Source: Spironucleus salmonicida
Lineage: Eukaryota > Fornicata > Diplomonadida > Hexamitidae
DNA: 64,000 bases
Direction: 5' to 3'
NCBI GenBank assembly: GCA_000497125.2
Contig: CM035323.1
Coordinates: 814,001 to 878,000 of the forward strand
Under the pieces are notes generated by a model. It ran no database searches and was not told where the DNA came from. It saw only the letters and a program-made list of their open reading frames with translations. This document shows, in pieces, positions 19,238-29,918 of this stretch (positions are counted from its first letter, which is position 1; the number at the start of each line of letters is the position of its first letter). The position numbers and the translations under genes are program-made.

Positions 19238-19617
19238 TTTTCTTATGATTATATACTATTTTTATTTATATATACTGATGAATTACATCCTTATCTAAAT
19301 ATTTTATTTTATTATTAGTTCATGTGATAGTAAATATTCTTTGATTTTTCAAAATACTAATTTGGTTAAAGTAATAATATATATATATATGTAAAACTTA
19401 ATATATCAAATCAAGAAATATACTACTTATTATAATATTTAATATATATCAATAATATTTGTTTTAGTATTATTTGAATGAAATAAGCTCTTTATTACTT
19501 AAGCGTGTATATAGTTATAATACCATATTATCTAAATTAGTTACAAACTCTAATAATACTATCACATAAAACTAATATATTTAAATATATTAGTTTTATA
19601 AAAATAATAATCTACTC
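19238..19617. other. AT-rich intergenic region with palindrome
   Basis: 380 bp without a convincing reading frame. It includes a TATATATATAT run near 19380 and a perfect 34-bp palindrome at 19566-19599, listed separately. Confidence 0.5.
19566..19599. repeat. Perfect 34-bp AT-rich palindrome
   Basis: Two 17-base halves, centred between 19582 and 19583, are exact reverse complements without a loop (half: ATAAAACTAATATATTT). It lies just past the 3' end of a minus-strand gene (stop 19618) and upstream of the start at 19237. Possible terminator, cruciform or binding site. Confidence 0.85.
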
Positions 19618-20172
19618 TCATTCATCCAAAAGACTCAGCAACCCTTATTTAATCTTTATCTGATATTAATTTTTATTTTCTATTTTTTAATTAGACTTAC
19701 TCTTCAGTTATTGTTCTAAATTTTTTATCTTAGCTTCCTATGATATCATTTATTCTGTAAGTCTTTATCTCTCTTAAATTAACTTATCACAGTCTCCTTA
19801 AATTCTATAATGCAAGGTAGCAGCTTGCACATTATAAGAATCTTCTATATGTAACTTAATAGATTATGCATTTATTTCGATATCTTAGCTGGTAATTTAA
19901 CTCTTCAGAAGTTATTATTATTTAAGGTCCTGATTTTCCTTTATAAGATTCGAAAGTAGAAATGATATTTAAGTTAAGTCAGCTTATGTGTTTTTCTTAG
20001 CTGTTCTAGGTGAATATGCGTATTTTTATAATTATTAAGTAAGCTTTTAGTTACATGATTATAATTAAGCAAAATGTTCTTTAAGAAATTTCAAGGAATG
20101 GTTAGATTCATCTATAACCGTAAATTAGGCAGAAGATAAATTGATTTGAGGCACTTATAAAATTATAGTCAT
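19618..20172 (-). CDS. Coiled-coil protein, 184 aa
   Basis: MTIILQVPQINLSSAQFTV leader, then helical and Gln-rich with a coiled-coil C-terminus (LIQERQRLTEQMISQEAKIK). Many UAR codons. Same strand and style as its neighbours at 18320 and 20389. Function unknown. Confidence 0.65.
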
Positions 20173-20388
20173 TTTGTTATACTAACAAACCCAGTTATAT
20201 TTATTTATATTATATTATGAAATAAATTTCTGTCTAAATTTATTAATTCTATTCTAAATTAGTAAATGTGAAATATCATAAATATAATCTCATATAAAAT
20301 TAATTATTAAAATTATTTGATTGATGAAGATATTTATCCAAATAATTGTATATTATACTCGGTATACCCTCAAAATAATTTATTTCTT

Positions 20389-20829
20389 TCACTGATTTGA
20401 TGGAGTCATAATTTACTTTATTGTTTAATTCGCTAAGTAAAGGTTATTATTAATTAGTTTCCTTGATAATATTTTCAATTCTGTTAATTCGTCTTTTTAC
20501 TAAGTATTTTCATTGAACTATTAAATATTTTTATAAAGTTTTTAAATCATTATACTTTGTTATTATATATTTTATTATTATGCTGAATAATAACTGTTGT
20601 ATTAAAATTCAAACTATTAGTATTGCTTAATGATTCTTTATTATTCTTAAATAATAGAGTTCACCTCGTTTTCTGTTTATACTTCCTAATTAGACGTAGC
20701 ACATAACTAAAAACTTGTATTATTTATATCTTATTCTTGCTGTTATGATATAGATATCTTTAGTTAATTCAGTGATTAATTCATCTCAAATTAGATATCC
20801 GAGTAGGATTTTTAGTTGGGTTAAATCAT
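20389..20829 (-). CDS. Gln-rich coiled-coil protein, about 146 aa
   Basis: Frame open to TGA (CAGTGA context) with an exceptionally high fraction of Gln from UAR codons (QQQRIIKQYQQ-like stretches). The start at 20829 (MIQPNQKSYSDIQ) is the first clear ATG; the frame stays open further upstream, so the true start may be earlier. Unknown function. Confidence 0.5.
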
Positions 20830-20980
20830 CTAAAAATAATGTAGAGTGTTTGTAGAACGTATATCATTTATAAATCCTACTAATATAACTATTATATTTA
20901 TGCTTATTTTTACTTTGAATAGTTTAAAAAATTGTTTCGTTATTAAGTAAACTTTTGATAAAAATTCGATCACTATAAAA

Positions 20981-21247
20981 TCATCCAGGACACATCATTT
21001 TTACCCCAACAATAATTGCCACAATCCATCCCCAGAATATAAAGCATGTGAAGAACATACTAGCACCTGCCACCATCACACCACAACAGGAGGGCCTAAA
21101 GCATCCGTAGCAGCAAATTGAGCAAATACATAAACCTGAACCAGGGAAGAAGATGTTTACTAATCCGGCACAGCATTGGCAGCGTTCAAAATGTGGTTCC
21201 TAACATTTGAAAAAGATATCACAACAAGAAGGCTCCTCATTCGACAT
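20981..21247 (-). CDS. Cys-rich small membrane protein, SPEC3/Stum-like, 88 aa
   Basis: MSNEEPSCCDIFFKCQE opens a cysteine-rich segment. A PG-containing hydrophobic stretch (NIFFPGSGLCICSICC) and two membrane helices ending in FIFWGWIVAIIVG follow. A Cys-rich N-terminus, a NxFxPGxG motif and a closing WGW helix recall the SPEC3/Stum family associated with cilia and mechanosensation. Small and tightly packed between coiled-coil genes. Assignment by eye. Confidence 0.6.
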
Positions 21248-21604
21248 TTTGAGCTGTTGTAGAAAGTAGATTAAAAGATATTGTTTAAATACTATTTACT
21301 ATAAAATCATAAGTTTATCTAATTCTTTAACCTCCATCAATACATATACATCATTCTGGATTGAACTAAGACTTAAAATTTATATTTATAACTATTAAAA
21401 TTCTTTTTATAATCAAGAATAATGTTACTTAACTACTATACATATTCTTTAGCGGACTAAATTATACTATTAATATTGTACACTATTTTTTTTCAATTTT
21501 AGTTCAAATTTACATATATACTTAGCTTTACCGTTATTTAAACACACTGAATATAGTAGGTTTAAAGCGAAAATATTAACAAATCGAGTAATTTTTCATT
21601 ATTA

Positions 21605-22282
21605 ATGCTGAACCCTAACTCAATATGTTATTTTCTTAATAACAAACGTTTGGATCTCGGAAATTGTACCAAACTCACCAAAATACTTTCATTCTACTCG
21701 CAAAATCCATATTTTATAACCCTCAAATTCTTGCATTATATCAACTCAGCCTTCCTAAGGCGTCTTTTTCTAAAATTTCAACCAGATAAAACCGCTAACC
21801 TCAAGGAAATTACCGTATCTTCCTATTTTCCGAAAAAATATCTCAGTATCACTTAAAATCACTCACTCGTAGCTCCGCATACACACCAAAATCTGATTCA
21901 GGATAGAGTCGACCACCGCCTCGCAAAACGCGACGTCGACTACGACCTTTTCCACTTCCAAATTCACGCCAAATCCAATTTCCGGCAGCTCCTTCAGCGG
22001 CTGCTCCTCAAATTTCACAGAAAAATCGGTGGTTTTGCCGTCAAACTCAGTAGAATTTTCGTGTAATTTGCAGAACGAAACACCGACGGCATCGGCGTAG
22101 CATCCGAGAAGCGCAGGCTCAGAGCAAGAAGGAAATGCGCAGCGCGCTACATTTGCGGATGCTGGAAAGTGGTGCGCGCAGAATTTCGCGTGGGGGAGTG
22201 CTGGAAACTAACAGAAAACGCATTTAGTAGAAGGGGGCGATTTGAACGTTTTCGGATGTACCTGCGAAATAGCTGTTGATTT
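21605..22282 (+). CDS. Open frame of 225 aa, partly antisense to the Zn-cluster gene (doubtful)
   Basis: The first 83 residues (MLNPNSICYFLNNKRLDLGN) lie in DNA that carries no other gene and look protein-like. The rest runs antisense through the 168-aa gene, has Arg-rich shadow-like composition and stops at TGA near 22282. Either only the first part is real, or it is fortuitous. Low confidence. Confidence 0.25.
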
Positions 22283-22369
22283 CAGAAGAATTGGTGTAAT
22301 TGGCTGCGAAAATAGGTCAGGTTATGTTTAAAGAGCTAGATAAGCATTAATTTTGTCAATATTTGACAT
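21863..22369 (-). CDS. Zinc-cluster protein, 168 aa
   Basis: Residues about 50-105 hold a Cys/His pattern: CVFCQFPALPHAKFCAHHF, then RCAFPSCSEPALLGC, then FCKLHE. It recalls the paired C3HC3H potential zinc clusters of INO80/NSL chromatin subunits. The rest is helical/acidic, with a VEKVVVDVAFCEAVVDSIL segment near the C-terminus. It has higher GC than its neighbours without being in an island repeat. Ends GAGTGA. Chromatin role is inference from the cluster. Confidence 0.65.
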
Positions 22370-22455
22370 TTTCTAGAGTGGTGTGAATTAATAAAATTTA
22401 TAATAGTATATGATAAATATTTATATAATTATCCGTTCCTATATTTCTTAAAGTA

Positions 22456-23382
22456 ATGTCAGATCATGAAAATAAGTAGGAAGAAGTGGAGTTAGATATT
22501 TTTAATGCTCTAAGTTCCAAAAAAGTATCAGATAGGATATCAGGTATAAATGCTTTTCAAAGCTACCTAAAGACAAATGATCCAATTACAGATTTATCAG
22601 ATGCAATTATTACATGTTTCAAAAAGTAGCCAGATAACCCAGAATTGTTCGATTTCTTATCTCATTTTATATTAACGAACACTACAGAAGATTTAGAAAA
22701 CAGTATTTTCTCTTTCTTTGATGATTAGAGAATTTCGATTCTTCTTAATTAACCATCTTCAGATTCGTTGATAATTTTTGCATCTATTTATTAAGTTTTT
22801 ATTTCATCATCCGATCTAATTGTGTAGAAGTTATTTGAATTATTCAAAGATAGGCCAACAGAAACTCTATGTACGGCTCTTTCATATATTACAGTTTCTA
22901 ATTTAGAGTTAGTTTAGCATCTTATATAGTAAACTGAAACCATTCAATCTTTATTAGAAAGTGATAATATTAGTCTATAAATAGGAGCAGCACGTTTGGC
23001 ACTATCGTCTGCAGTAGCTGAAAATTACGTTTCCAACTTTGAAGAGTTAAATGATATTTATGGTTATAAAATTAGTACAGAAAATAAGAAACTTTACAGA
23101 AAAAGCTTTGGTGAATTTTTGGACGAACTAAATGGAGAATTTAAAGGCGAAAATATAAAAATTGGTCGCGAAACTATTGAAATTGATAGTAGAGAATTTC
23201 AGGACAGATATGATATGATTAAGAATGGTATAAATGATGGAAATCTGAATTACTGGTTGTGTAAAGGCTTGAGAGTTAGGGAATTTTTAGGTTTAGGAGA
23301 TGTGGTAACCGATGTAATTTCAAAAAGACAATCAAAATAAGAAAAATAACACGAAAAAATAAAAAGAAAATAGAACAAGTGA
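22456..23382 (+). CDS. IFRD (interferon-related developmental regulator) family protein, 308 aa
   Basis: Helical repeat N-terminus (ARM-like) followed by the IFRD C-terminal signature: STENKKLYRKSFGEFLDELN, then FKGENIKIGRETIEIDSREF, then GNLNYWLCKGLRVREFLGLG. These match the family's NKKxRKxxFR, GERxxVDSW and LRxxFxLG regions in order. Metazoan IFRD proteins are about 450 aa; this one is shorter at the N-terminus. Role: transcription or ribosome-associated regulator. Ends with a Lys/Gln-rich tail and AAGTGA. Confidence 0.8.
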
Positions 23383-23441
23383 TAAATCATTCTTTGTATG
23401 TATAATATATATGTTATATAATTCCGCTCCAAATTTACAAA

Positions 23442-25220
23442 ATGTTATCTATGCTTTCTTCGGCACATGTGGGAAATGACACCACAATGGCTTCTTCTCG
23501 TTACCCTAATTTTACTGATTTTGGTATTAAGTCTCAAATAATTGCGTAGTCACCTTTACCAGGGTAAATGTCTGGTCCAAAACTTCAGTAAGTATCTGAT
23601 GAGCCTTTATAATATAAAACTTCTACCAAATTAAATCTTGAAATGAATACTGAAAATTCAATTTCAGTATCAGTTCTGACAAAAAATGGCGGATCATTGG
23701 TCGCCAAAGCCAGCTCATTAGGGTCAGTAGATGGATTTTGTAAACCCTTATTAGAGAAAGTAGATGAAGAATGTTATTAATGTAAATTGTATGCACGGGG
23801 ATAGTTTGTGGGAACAGGTGAAACTAAGATTACGATCTCTGAAAATCTTACAGATATATGCTCAATTATTTTAGAATTTTAAGTTATTGAATAGAAGCAA
23901 ACATAAAGTGGTTTTAACCCTTATTCAAACCAAGCATAAATTCCTCCACCTCCTTAAGCTTCAGTATCATTTTAGAATCAGTCTATAAATAATTAAACAG
24001 GAGTTTACACAACTTAAATGATGAACTAACATATGAATCAAACATAACATTCTAACACACCTGCAACTTTTTATCCAGGTATATCATATGCTCCTAATTA
24101 GTCAATTTATGATGCTCCAAATAACTACTCTTCATAAATTAATTAACCAACTCCAGCCCCTTAGTAGTTTTAATCAAATGTTACTCCTCTTTAAAATTAT
24201 ACATAAGTACCATTATCTGTTCCAGTTAATGCACCATCTGTGGATATTTAGAATTATGATTAGTAGTAGCAGTAGCAGCATTTCTAAAATTCAATGCATA
24301 ATTCAAGATCTTAAAACATACTTAAATAATCAATTGCATAGACACATTCGCACGATAATCAAATACATGTACCTAATACCCGAGAATCGATTAACAACAT
24401 TGTTACTTCAAATAAGGTAATTCGTGTTTTACCATCTGATGCTATATTTCCACCAGCAGACGCTATGCATCCATCGGTACGTCCAATACGTGTAAGAAAT
24501 GTATTCAATGAACCATTATAGATATCTTGTTCTATTATAGGAAGAAGTTATGACCCTGATATTGAAAAAAATGTTAACTGTTGTAAAACAAATTAACCAT
24601 TCACTATTGTTTAGAATTAAAAATTTACACTTTAAAATTGCGTAGATCCTGATTAAGAAATAATTTCACAAGATGTTATCATATAATTTTAACCGAGAAA
24701 TGCATAAATTACTGAGCAACAATAGTGGTTATTTGCTGCGAAACTGGTTATTTAAGTAGTTGGGCAGACTGTTAAAAAATCATTTTAGGTACCTTTATTA
24801 GGTGCTTTTGGTTAACCTGATATTGTTACGAAAATCATTTCTAATAACTAGTTGATGATTGAAAATATAGGCTAGTGTCCATCGTTTTTAAGACTTAAAC
24901 CAGTGATATCTGGTTAGAACAAGAAACATGCTAGAAATGCTATTCAAGCTCCATTAGCACTTGATTTTGATAGCTTGGTTTTGCAACCTGGTTAATGCTA
25001 AACAGTAAGATTAACTTAAATTTAAACAGAATATAATATGAGTACTGATGAAACTGTATGTATTGAAATTAGATATGGTCATGAAGCTTTACGACTTTTA
25101 GCTTTGGCTAGTGAAGGTAAGGGTGCTTGGAAAGGAATTTATGATGTTTTAAGAATTAAAGATGATGTTTTAAGAGTCATGGGTAATTGCTTAGAATGTT
25201 AAATTGTGGAAATTTAATGA
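23442..25220 (+). CDS. Gln/Pro-rich protein with Ig/ASH-like C-terminal domains, 592 aa
   Basis: The N-terminus has a beta-domain (to about 165), then 150 residues of Gln/Pro/Asn/Tyr-rich disorder including short polyQ made of TAG/CAG mixtures. The C-terminal half is beta-rich (RPIRVRNVFNEPLQISCSI; VKKSFQVPLLGAFGQPDI; PSFLRLKPVI), typical of MSP/ASH immunoglobulin-like domains as in the SPD-2/Cep192 centriole family. The assignment is structural inference. Ends in AATTTAATGA. Confidence 0.65.
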
Positions 25221-25365
25221 TTTGTTGTTTATATAGTTTATTAGTATAATAACTATTATTATTACCACAAGTAGATTTGAAGTTATTTTAAAGAATTAAG
25301 ATAATATTATAATTATAAATAATTATAATAATATATTATAGTTAGAATATTATTTAAAGATTTAA

Positions 25366-26745
25366 ATGATTAGAGCGCTTCAATTTCTCATAGCTGTCTT
25401 TTCATTTATTACTATAAAATTAACCTTTTCACATTTAAATTGTTTTAAGAATCCATCAAGGTAGATGTTTGTTATCAACATCATCAGACTTTCAACCTCA
25501 ATTTTATCCTCATATTTTTTATATTAAAATTAAAACTAAAATTCATGGCTGCTATTCTTAATTGGATCTCCAACTTTCTTCCTTAATTTTCCAAATGTAA
25601 AATTTTTCCGCAAACAAAAAATAGATCATAAAGTTCATTTTTCTATAATTTCATCTTCCTTTTTTATTCTTCCATTATTTTTTGTTTTTGTACTTACTAT
25701 TCATATTTTTAAGTTAGAGCTCATTTTTGCTTATTTAACTTCGGAGTTATGGTTTTCAACATATCCAGTTTTGAAGTTTAATAGAAATAGAAATATGCTT
25801 ATCTAAATTAAAGAATTTCTGTCACTATCTGCAGTATATTATGCATTTTAAGGAAATGAGAAATTAGCTAACAACTAACTTTTATCATCCATTATTATTG
25901 CCTTTTTTAATTTTACATTTTGCTCAATACCAAAATTTTGGTATGCGAACATCATTTCGCTTTTAAATATGCTTTGTGGTATTATCGCAATTTATAAGTA
26001 GATTTTCGAGTTTTCAACAAAACCCCAATTTCGTGTTCTGTTCTACGTACTAGCTGGCCAGTTTTTCGATGTATTTGATGGTCGTGCGGCGGATAGATTT
26101 GGCAGTACAAAATATGGAGAAATGTTTGATGATGCTGCTGATTTTACTAGTTTTGGTGTAGCCACTGGAGTATTAATATATTAGAGTTTCCATCACACTT
26201 TTTATTTTTCGCATTCTGTTTCACTAATAAGTGCTATGTTTTATATTTCTTGCGTAGCTTTTCGTCTCGTGCGTTTTGTTATTAATAAGCACAAATCAGG
26301 AAAAACTGGTGGAGTTCGTTTCTTCGAGGGCCTACCTAGCCCGGCAACGAGTGCATTCGTGATTACTTTAACCGTCGGAATTTAAAGCTTTAAAATGTAG
26401 AATTTGAGTGTTTTTGAACATTATAAAAAAATTATATAGGTTATCTATTTGGGTTTAATTATTTGTATTCTTACTCTTACTGTATCAAAAATAAAATATG
26501 CCCATTTTGGGCGTGTTTTCGCAAGCAAAGACTTTGTTTCGCACAAAGCTATGGGTATGTGTGGGTTTGCGTTAATAAGTGCTGTTTCATAGTGTATTGT
26601 TACTAAAAATCCGGATGGTATAGTTGGGTTTGGAATAGTTGGTATAGTTTGGTATATTTTTTCACCAATTTTGACTTAAAAGCTATATTTGAGAGCTGAG
26701 ACTGCGGATATGGAAAGTAGCGAAACAGATGACAAAGATGAGTGA
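25366..26745 (+). CDS. CDP-alcohol phosphatidyltransferase (phosphatidylserine-synthase-like), 459 aa
   Basis: Integral membrane protein of about ten hydrophobic helices. The family active-site motif is at residues 238-259: DGRAADRFG ... GEMFDDAAD, giving the DG, A, and GxxxDxxxD acidic residues. The usual Arg after the Ala is shifted by one and the spacing is one residue short, as in the DDxAD subgroup of PssA-like enzymes. It would condense CDP-diacylglycerol with an alcohol, probably serine, in the ER. The N-terminal 190 residues are an extra multi-helix region. Ends GAGTGA. Confidence 0.8.
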
Positions 26746-27030
26746 AACTAATTGTAATACTTGAATGGTCCAATTTATTATGATCAACAATTATTTTACC
26801 ACACGAAATAATAAAAATCTATAAAATTATCAACTAGTTAGTTTATTATTTATTAGGGAAAACATACCTAAGAATTTAGAATAAAATATTATAAAATTTT
26901 TAACTATTAAGTAAAAATCTTTAACTGTATTATATTTTAATTAATTAGTTCATTTACGAATATATTTTATAAATATCTATACTATATTATATATAAATAT
27001 ATTAAAAAATTATTTTTTGTCCTCTAAGAA

Positions 27031-27645
27031 ATGAGTGACGCTTCAACATATAACGGAGGAGCTATCCTAGCTATGAAAGGCAAAAACTGTGTTGTAGTTG
27101 CAACAGATAAGCGTTTAGGCGCAAGTTATTAAACAATAACAATGAATTACCCTAAAATCTCCCAGCCTAATAAGTCTTGTCTCTTGGCCATTGCTGGTTT
27201 TGCCTCAGATGCTCAGATGCTTCATAGAGATTTAGCATCAAGATGCGAACTTTTTGAGTTTGAAAACAATCGCTCTCTTACCCCTTCAGAGCTCATAAAT
27301 CTAGTATCTGCCGTACTTTATGAAAAACGATTTGGTCCACTTTTCGTCTCACCAATCATTGCTGGTATGGAAGGAGATATTTCAATTGTCGGTGGACATG
27401 ATTCTATTGGTGCTCCTGCCATCAGCGACTGGATCGTTGATGGTACTGCGAATGAGTTCTTACTAGGTCCAGCTTAGATGTACTGGAAAGAAGGAATGGG
27501 AAAAGAAGAACTAATTGAGTGTGCTAGTAAAGTTATGTAAGCAGGAACTAACAGGGATGCATATTCAGGATGGGGTATATAAATTCACTGCATGGAAGCA
27601 GATGGGTCCATGGAAATAAGAGATATAGCTTGCAGAATGGACTGA
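27031..27645 (+). CDS. PSMB3: Proteasome subunit beta type 3, 204 aa
   Basis: Non-catalytic beta subunit of the 20S core. [20 protein letters not shown] aligns with the family start (YNGGAVMAMKGKNC). [34 protein letters not shown]-like [18 protein letters not shown], and [11 protein letters not shown] follow in family order; the C-terminus ARMD-like (CRMD) is kept. There is no propeptide and no catalytic Thr, as expected for beta-3. Two UAR Gln codons. Ends GACTGAGTGA. Confidence 0.95.
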
Positions 27646-27841
27646 GTGAAATGTGTAGGGATAATATTAGATTAGTTGATTTATGTATATCAGATTTATC
27701 TTAATATTATTTTGTAAATAAAAGATTATGTATATTTATGGAGTCAAATATTAAATATAAAAAGAAATAAATTTTCTAACAATCTTTATTTTTATTAGCA
27801 AACTCAAGTGTTTACGTATAAAATTTAATTTCTTCCACCAA

Positions 27842-28252
27842 TCACTTCTTCACATCAAATTCTAAAAAATTCTTTTGCCTTAACGTCATATCAGCAGCCC
27901 TTTATTTGCTTGAATTAACTTCAACAGCTTTATAAAAACTTTACCAAGTGTTCTTTTTTTCAATTGGTTTAATTATTTTTTATTTAAACTGGTTAGCTCC
28001 AAGATAAGCTTATTATTGCTAAATAAAGCTATTTTCAAAAAGTTGTGTATTATTACTAGATTTAAGTTAAATTCTCTTAGGAATTTATCTCTCCTTCCGC
28101 AATCTATCAATTTCATCTGTTAGAGTTCTTTATAATATTTAATGTGCTTCTATGCGTTATTTATTAAGGAAATTTGCATATATTTTTTCTTTATGCAAGA
28201 CTGGGTTGGAGAATACTTAAGGTCTTATTGGCTAGGATCTAATAGGAGACAT
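27842..28252 (-). CDS. Small helical protein, 136 aa
   Basis: MSPIRSQPIRPQVFSNPVLH then a charged helical body (QRTLTDEIDRLRKERQ; a conserved-looking block KNTWQSFYKAVEVNSSKQRA near residue 100). Several UAR Gln codons. It reads away from arm B', which starts 26 bp upstream. It may be an axonemal-type small protein; family not recognised. Ends AAGTGA. Confidence 0.65.
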
Positions 28253-28355
28253 AAGTGATGTATCTACACGATCAAATATTTCTTAGACGGCTGACTACGA
28301 GTACTCGAGGGAGGACAGCGGGATGAGGGCGCTGCGCATTGGGATACGATGGCGG

Positions 28356-28370
28356 AATATATATAATAAT
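28356..28370 (+). promoter_or_regulatory. AT-rich core element inside GC-rich island (arm B')
   Basis: Same 15-bp A/T tract as in arm B, 16 bp before the ATG at 28387. Confidence 0.5.
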
Positions 28371-28386
28371 CCTGAAGACCGCAACA

Positions 28387-28851
28387 ATGCGGTTGTCGAC
28401 GCCGCAGCTCACGAAGCACCTGGACCTCAAGCTGTGCTCGGAGCACACCTGCTTCCACCTCACCATCCAGCTGCTGCCTTCGCCCGACGAGACACAGCTG
28501 CAGGCGATCAAGCTGCTGCGCCGGGTCTGCTGCCCCACGCTGGTCGGCGTGAAGAGGCTCAAGCCGCAGCTGCTGAACACCTACGTCCAGCCAGTCTTCA
28601 CGGACCTCTACGCGCAGTTCGGCTGCCCCTCCGAGGACGCCCCCGAGGTCCAGTTCCAGGGGGCCGTTCGCACCGCGGCGAGTGGCGTGTACTGTATATC
28701 GGGCGCCAGCGAGTTCGTGGTGGCGTTTGCGGAGCTCCCGCTGCGGGACCTCGTGCAGTGTGGCACCGTCGCCGCCGGGATGGAGGAGCTTCAGCGCCTG
28801 GGGCAGCTGGACGGCAAGAACGAGGCGTGCGAGGTGGTGCAGGTCGAGTGA
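28387..28851 (+). CDS. Cyclophilin-like small protein, 154 aa (arm B', tentative)
   Basis: Copy of the 17620-18084 gene; no difference noted. The start was chosen downstream of the AT element; an upstream ATG at 28339 would add 16 residues but lies before that element. Converges with the HhH gene, 8 bp between stops. Confidence 0.55.
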   Translation: MRLSTPQLTKHLDLKLCSEHTCFHLTIQLLPSPDETQLQAIKLLRRVCCPTLVGVKRLKPQLLNTYVQPVFTDLYAQFGCPSEDAPEVQFQGAVRTAASGVYCISGASEFVVAFAELPLRDLVQCGTVAAGMEELQRLGQLDGKNEACEVVQVE

Positions 28852-28859
28852 GGAATTGG

Positions 28860-29354
28860 TCACTGCAGCATCTGCTCCAGACCCCGGATGCCCAGGCGAT
28901 GCCCCCCGCGCACCAGGCGCATGATCTCGCGCAGGCTGCCGAACTGCTCCAGGAGGTGCTGGCCCTGCACCGGGCCCACACCCGGGATGGCCGTGATGCG
29001 GTCCAGCTCCCGATACACGGGCCTCCTGCCCAGCTCCCGCTCGGCCTGGGCAGCGCTCGCGGGCGCCAGCTCCACCCCGGCTGCGAGGAGCAGGGCGCCG
29101 ACGGCGGTCCCGAAGTCGTCGGAAACTATCAGGTCGGCCTCCAGCGACTGCGAGATGTGGGACACAGCGACCCAGCGGCCCGCCTCGACCGGCCGGCGGA
29201 AGAAGAGGCGCGGCTACAGCGGGCCGGCGTCGAAGAAGGAGCGCTGCAGGCAGTAGTAGGAGAGGGGGTGCGGCACGACCCCAGCCAGGCCGAAGCGCCG
29301 GATCAGGTAGGCCGCCTTGCCTGCCTCCGCTTCGGGCACGACCAGAGTGCTCAT
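28860..29354 (-). CDS. HhH-domain protein, ERCC1/FAAP24-like, 164 aa (arm B')
   Basis: Copy of 17117-17611, with the same in-frame TAG (Gln) and HhH motif. One base difference was noted, near the PVYREL/GLLPSS overlap region (shows in other frames as Pro/Ser). Confidence 0.75.
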
Positions 29355-29370
29355 GTGGAGTGGAATTACC

Positions 29371-29787
29371 TCACTCGGCCGGGACCGTGAGGGCGACGCC
29401 GAGGACGGCCAGCATCACGGCGGAGAAGGCCAGTGCGACCCCCGACACCACCCCCGCGATGCTCCCCGCGCCCTGGAGCACCAGCACGAAGGCCCAGGCG
29501 AGGGCAAGCACGGCGCCGTAGGCGGGCCCCTTGAGGCAGTTGGTGGGGAGGGTCTGCTGCCCGCCGGGCCGGGTGCGCACCGCGAGCACCGAGCAGTACA
29601 GGGACACGCCGGCTGCGACCGCGTCGATCGCGAGGTAGCAGCAGGGGATCGCGTAGAGCGAGAGCGGGGCCTCCCCGGCGCGGAAGGCGGCCGTGAGGGT
29701 CTGGTACGTGAAGAGCATGAGAGCGTTCTGCAGCAGCAGGGTCTGCACGCGGCTCTGGGAGACCACGTCGCGGTGCTGGGCGTCCAT
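29371..29787 (-). CDS. Four-helix membrane protein, 138 aa (arm B')
   Basis: Copy of 16684-17100; one residue differs (VSLYCSV here, VSLHCSV in arm B). Unknown family. Confidence 0.75.
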   Translation of the reverse strand: MDAQHRDVVSQSRVQTLLLQNALMLFTYQTLTAAFRAGEAPLSLYAIPCCYLAIDAVAAGVSLYCSVLAVRTRPGGQQTLPTNCLKGPAYGAVLALAWAFVLVLQGAGSIAGVVSGVALAFSAVMLAVLGVALTVPAE

Positions 29788-29918
29788 GCGGAGCGGGCCC
29801 TACAAACCCCGGAGTGGTCCGGAGGAATACCCGGATGGCAGAAACATCCCGGAGTCATTCCTATTTCTAGGATACACCATTCCGCACAAACCCACCACAT
29901 CCGATTCCCCCGCCCACA

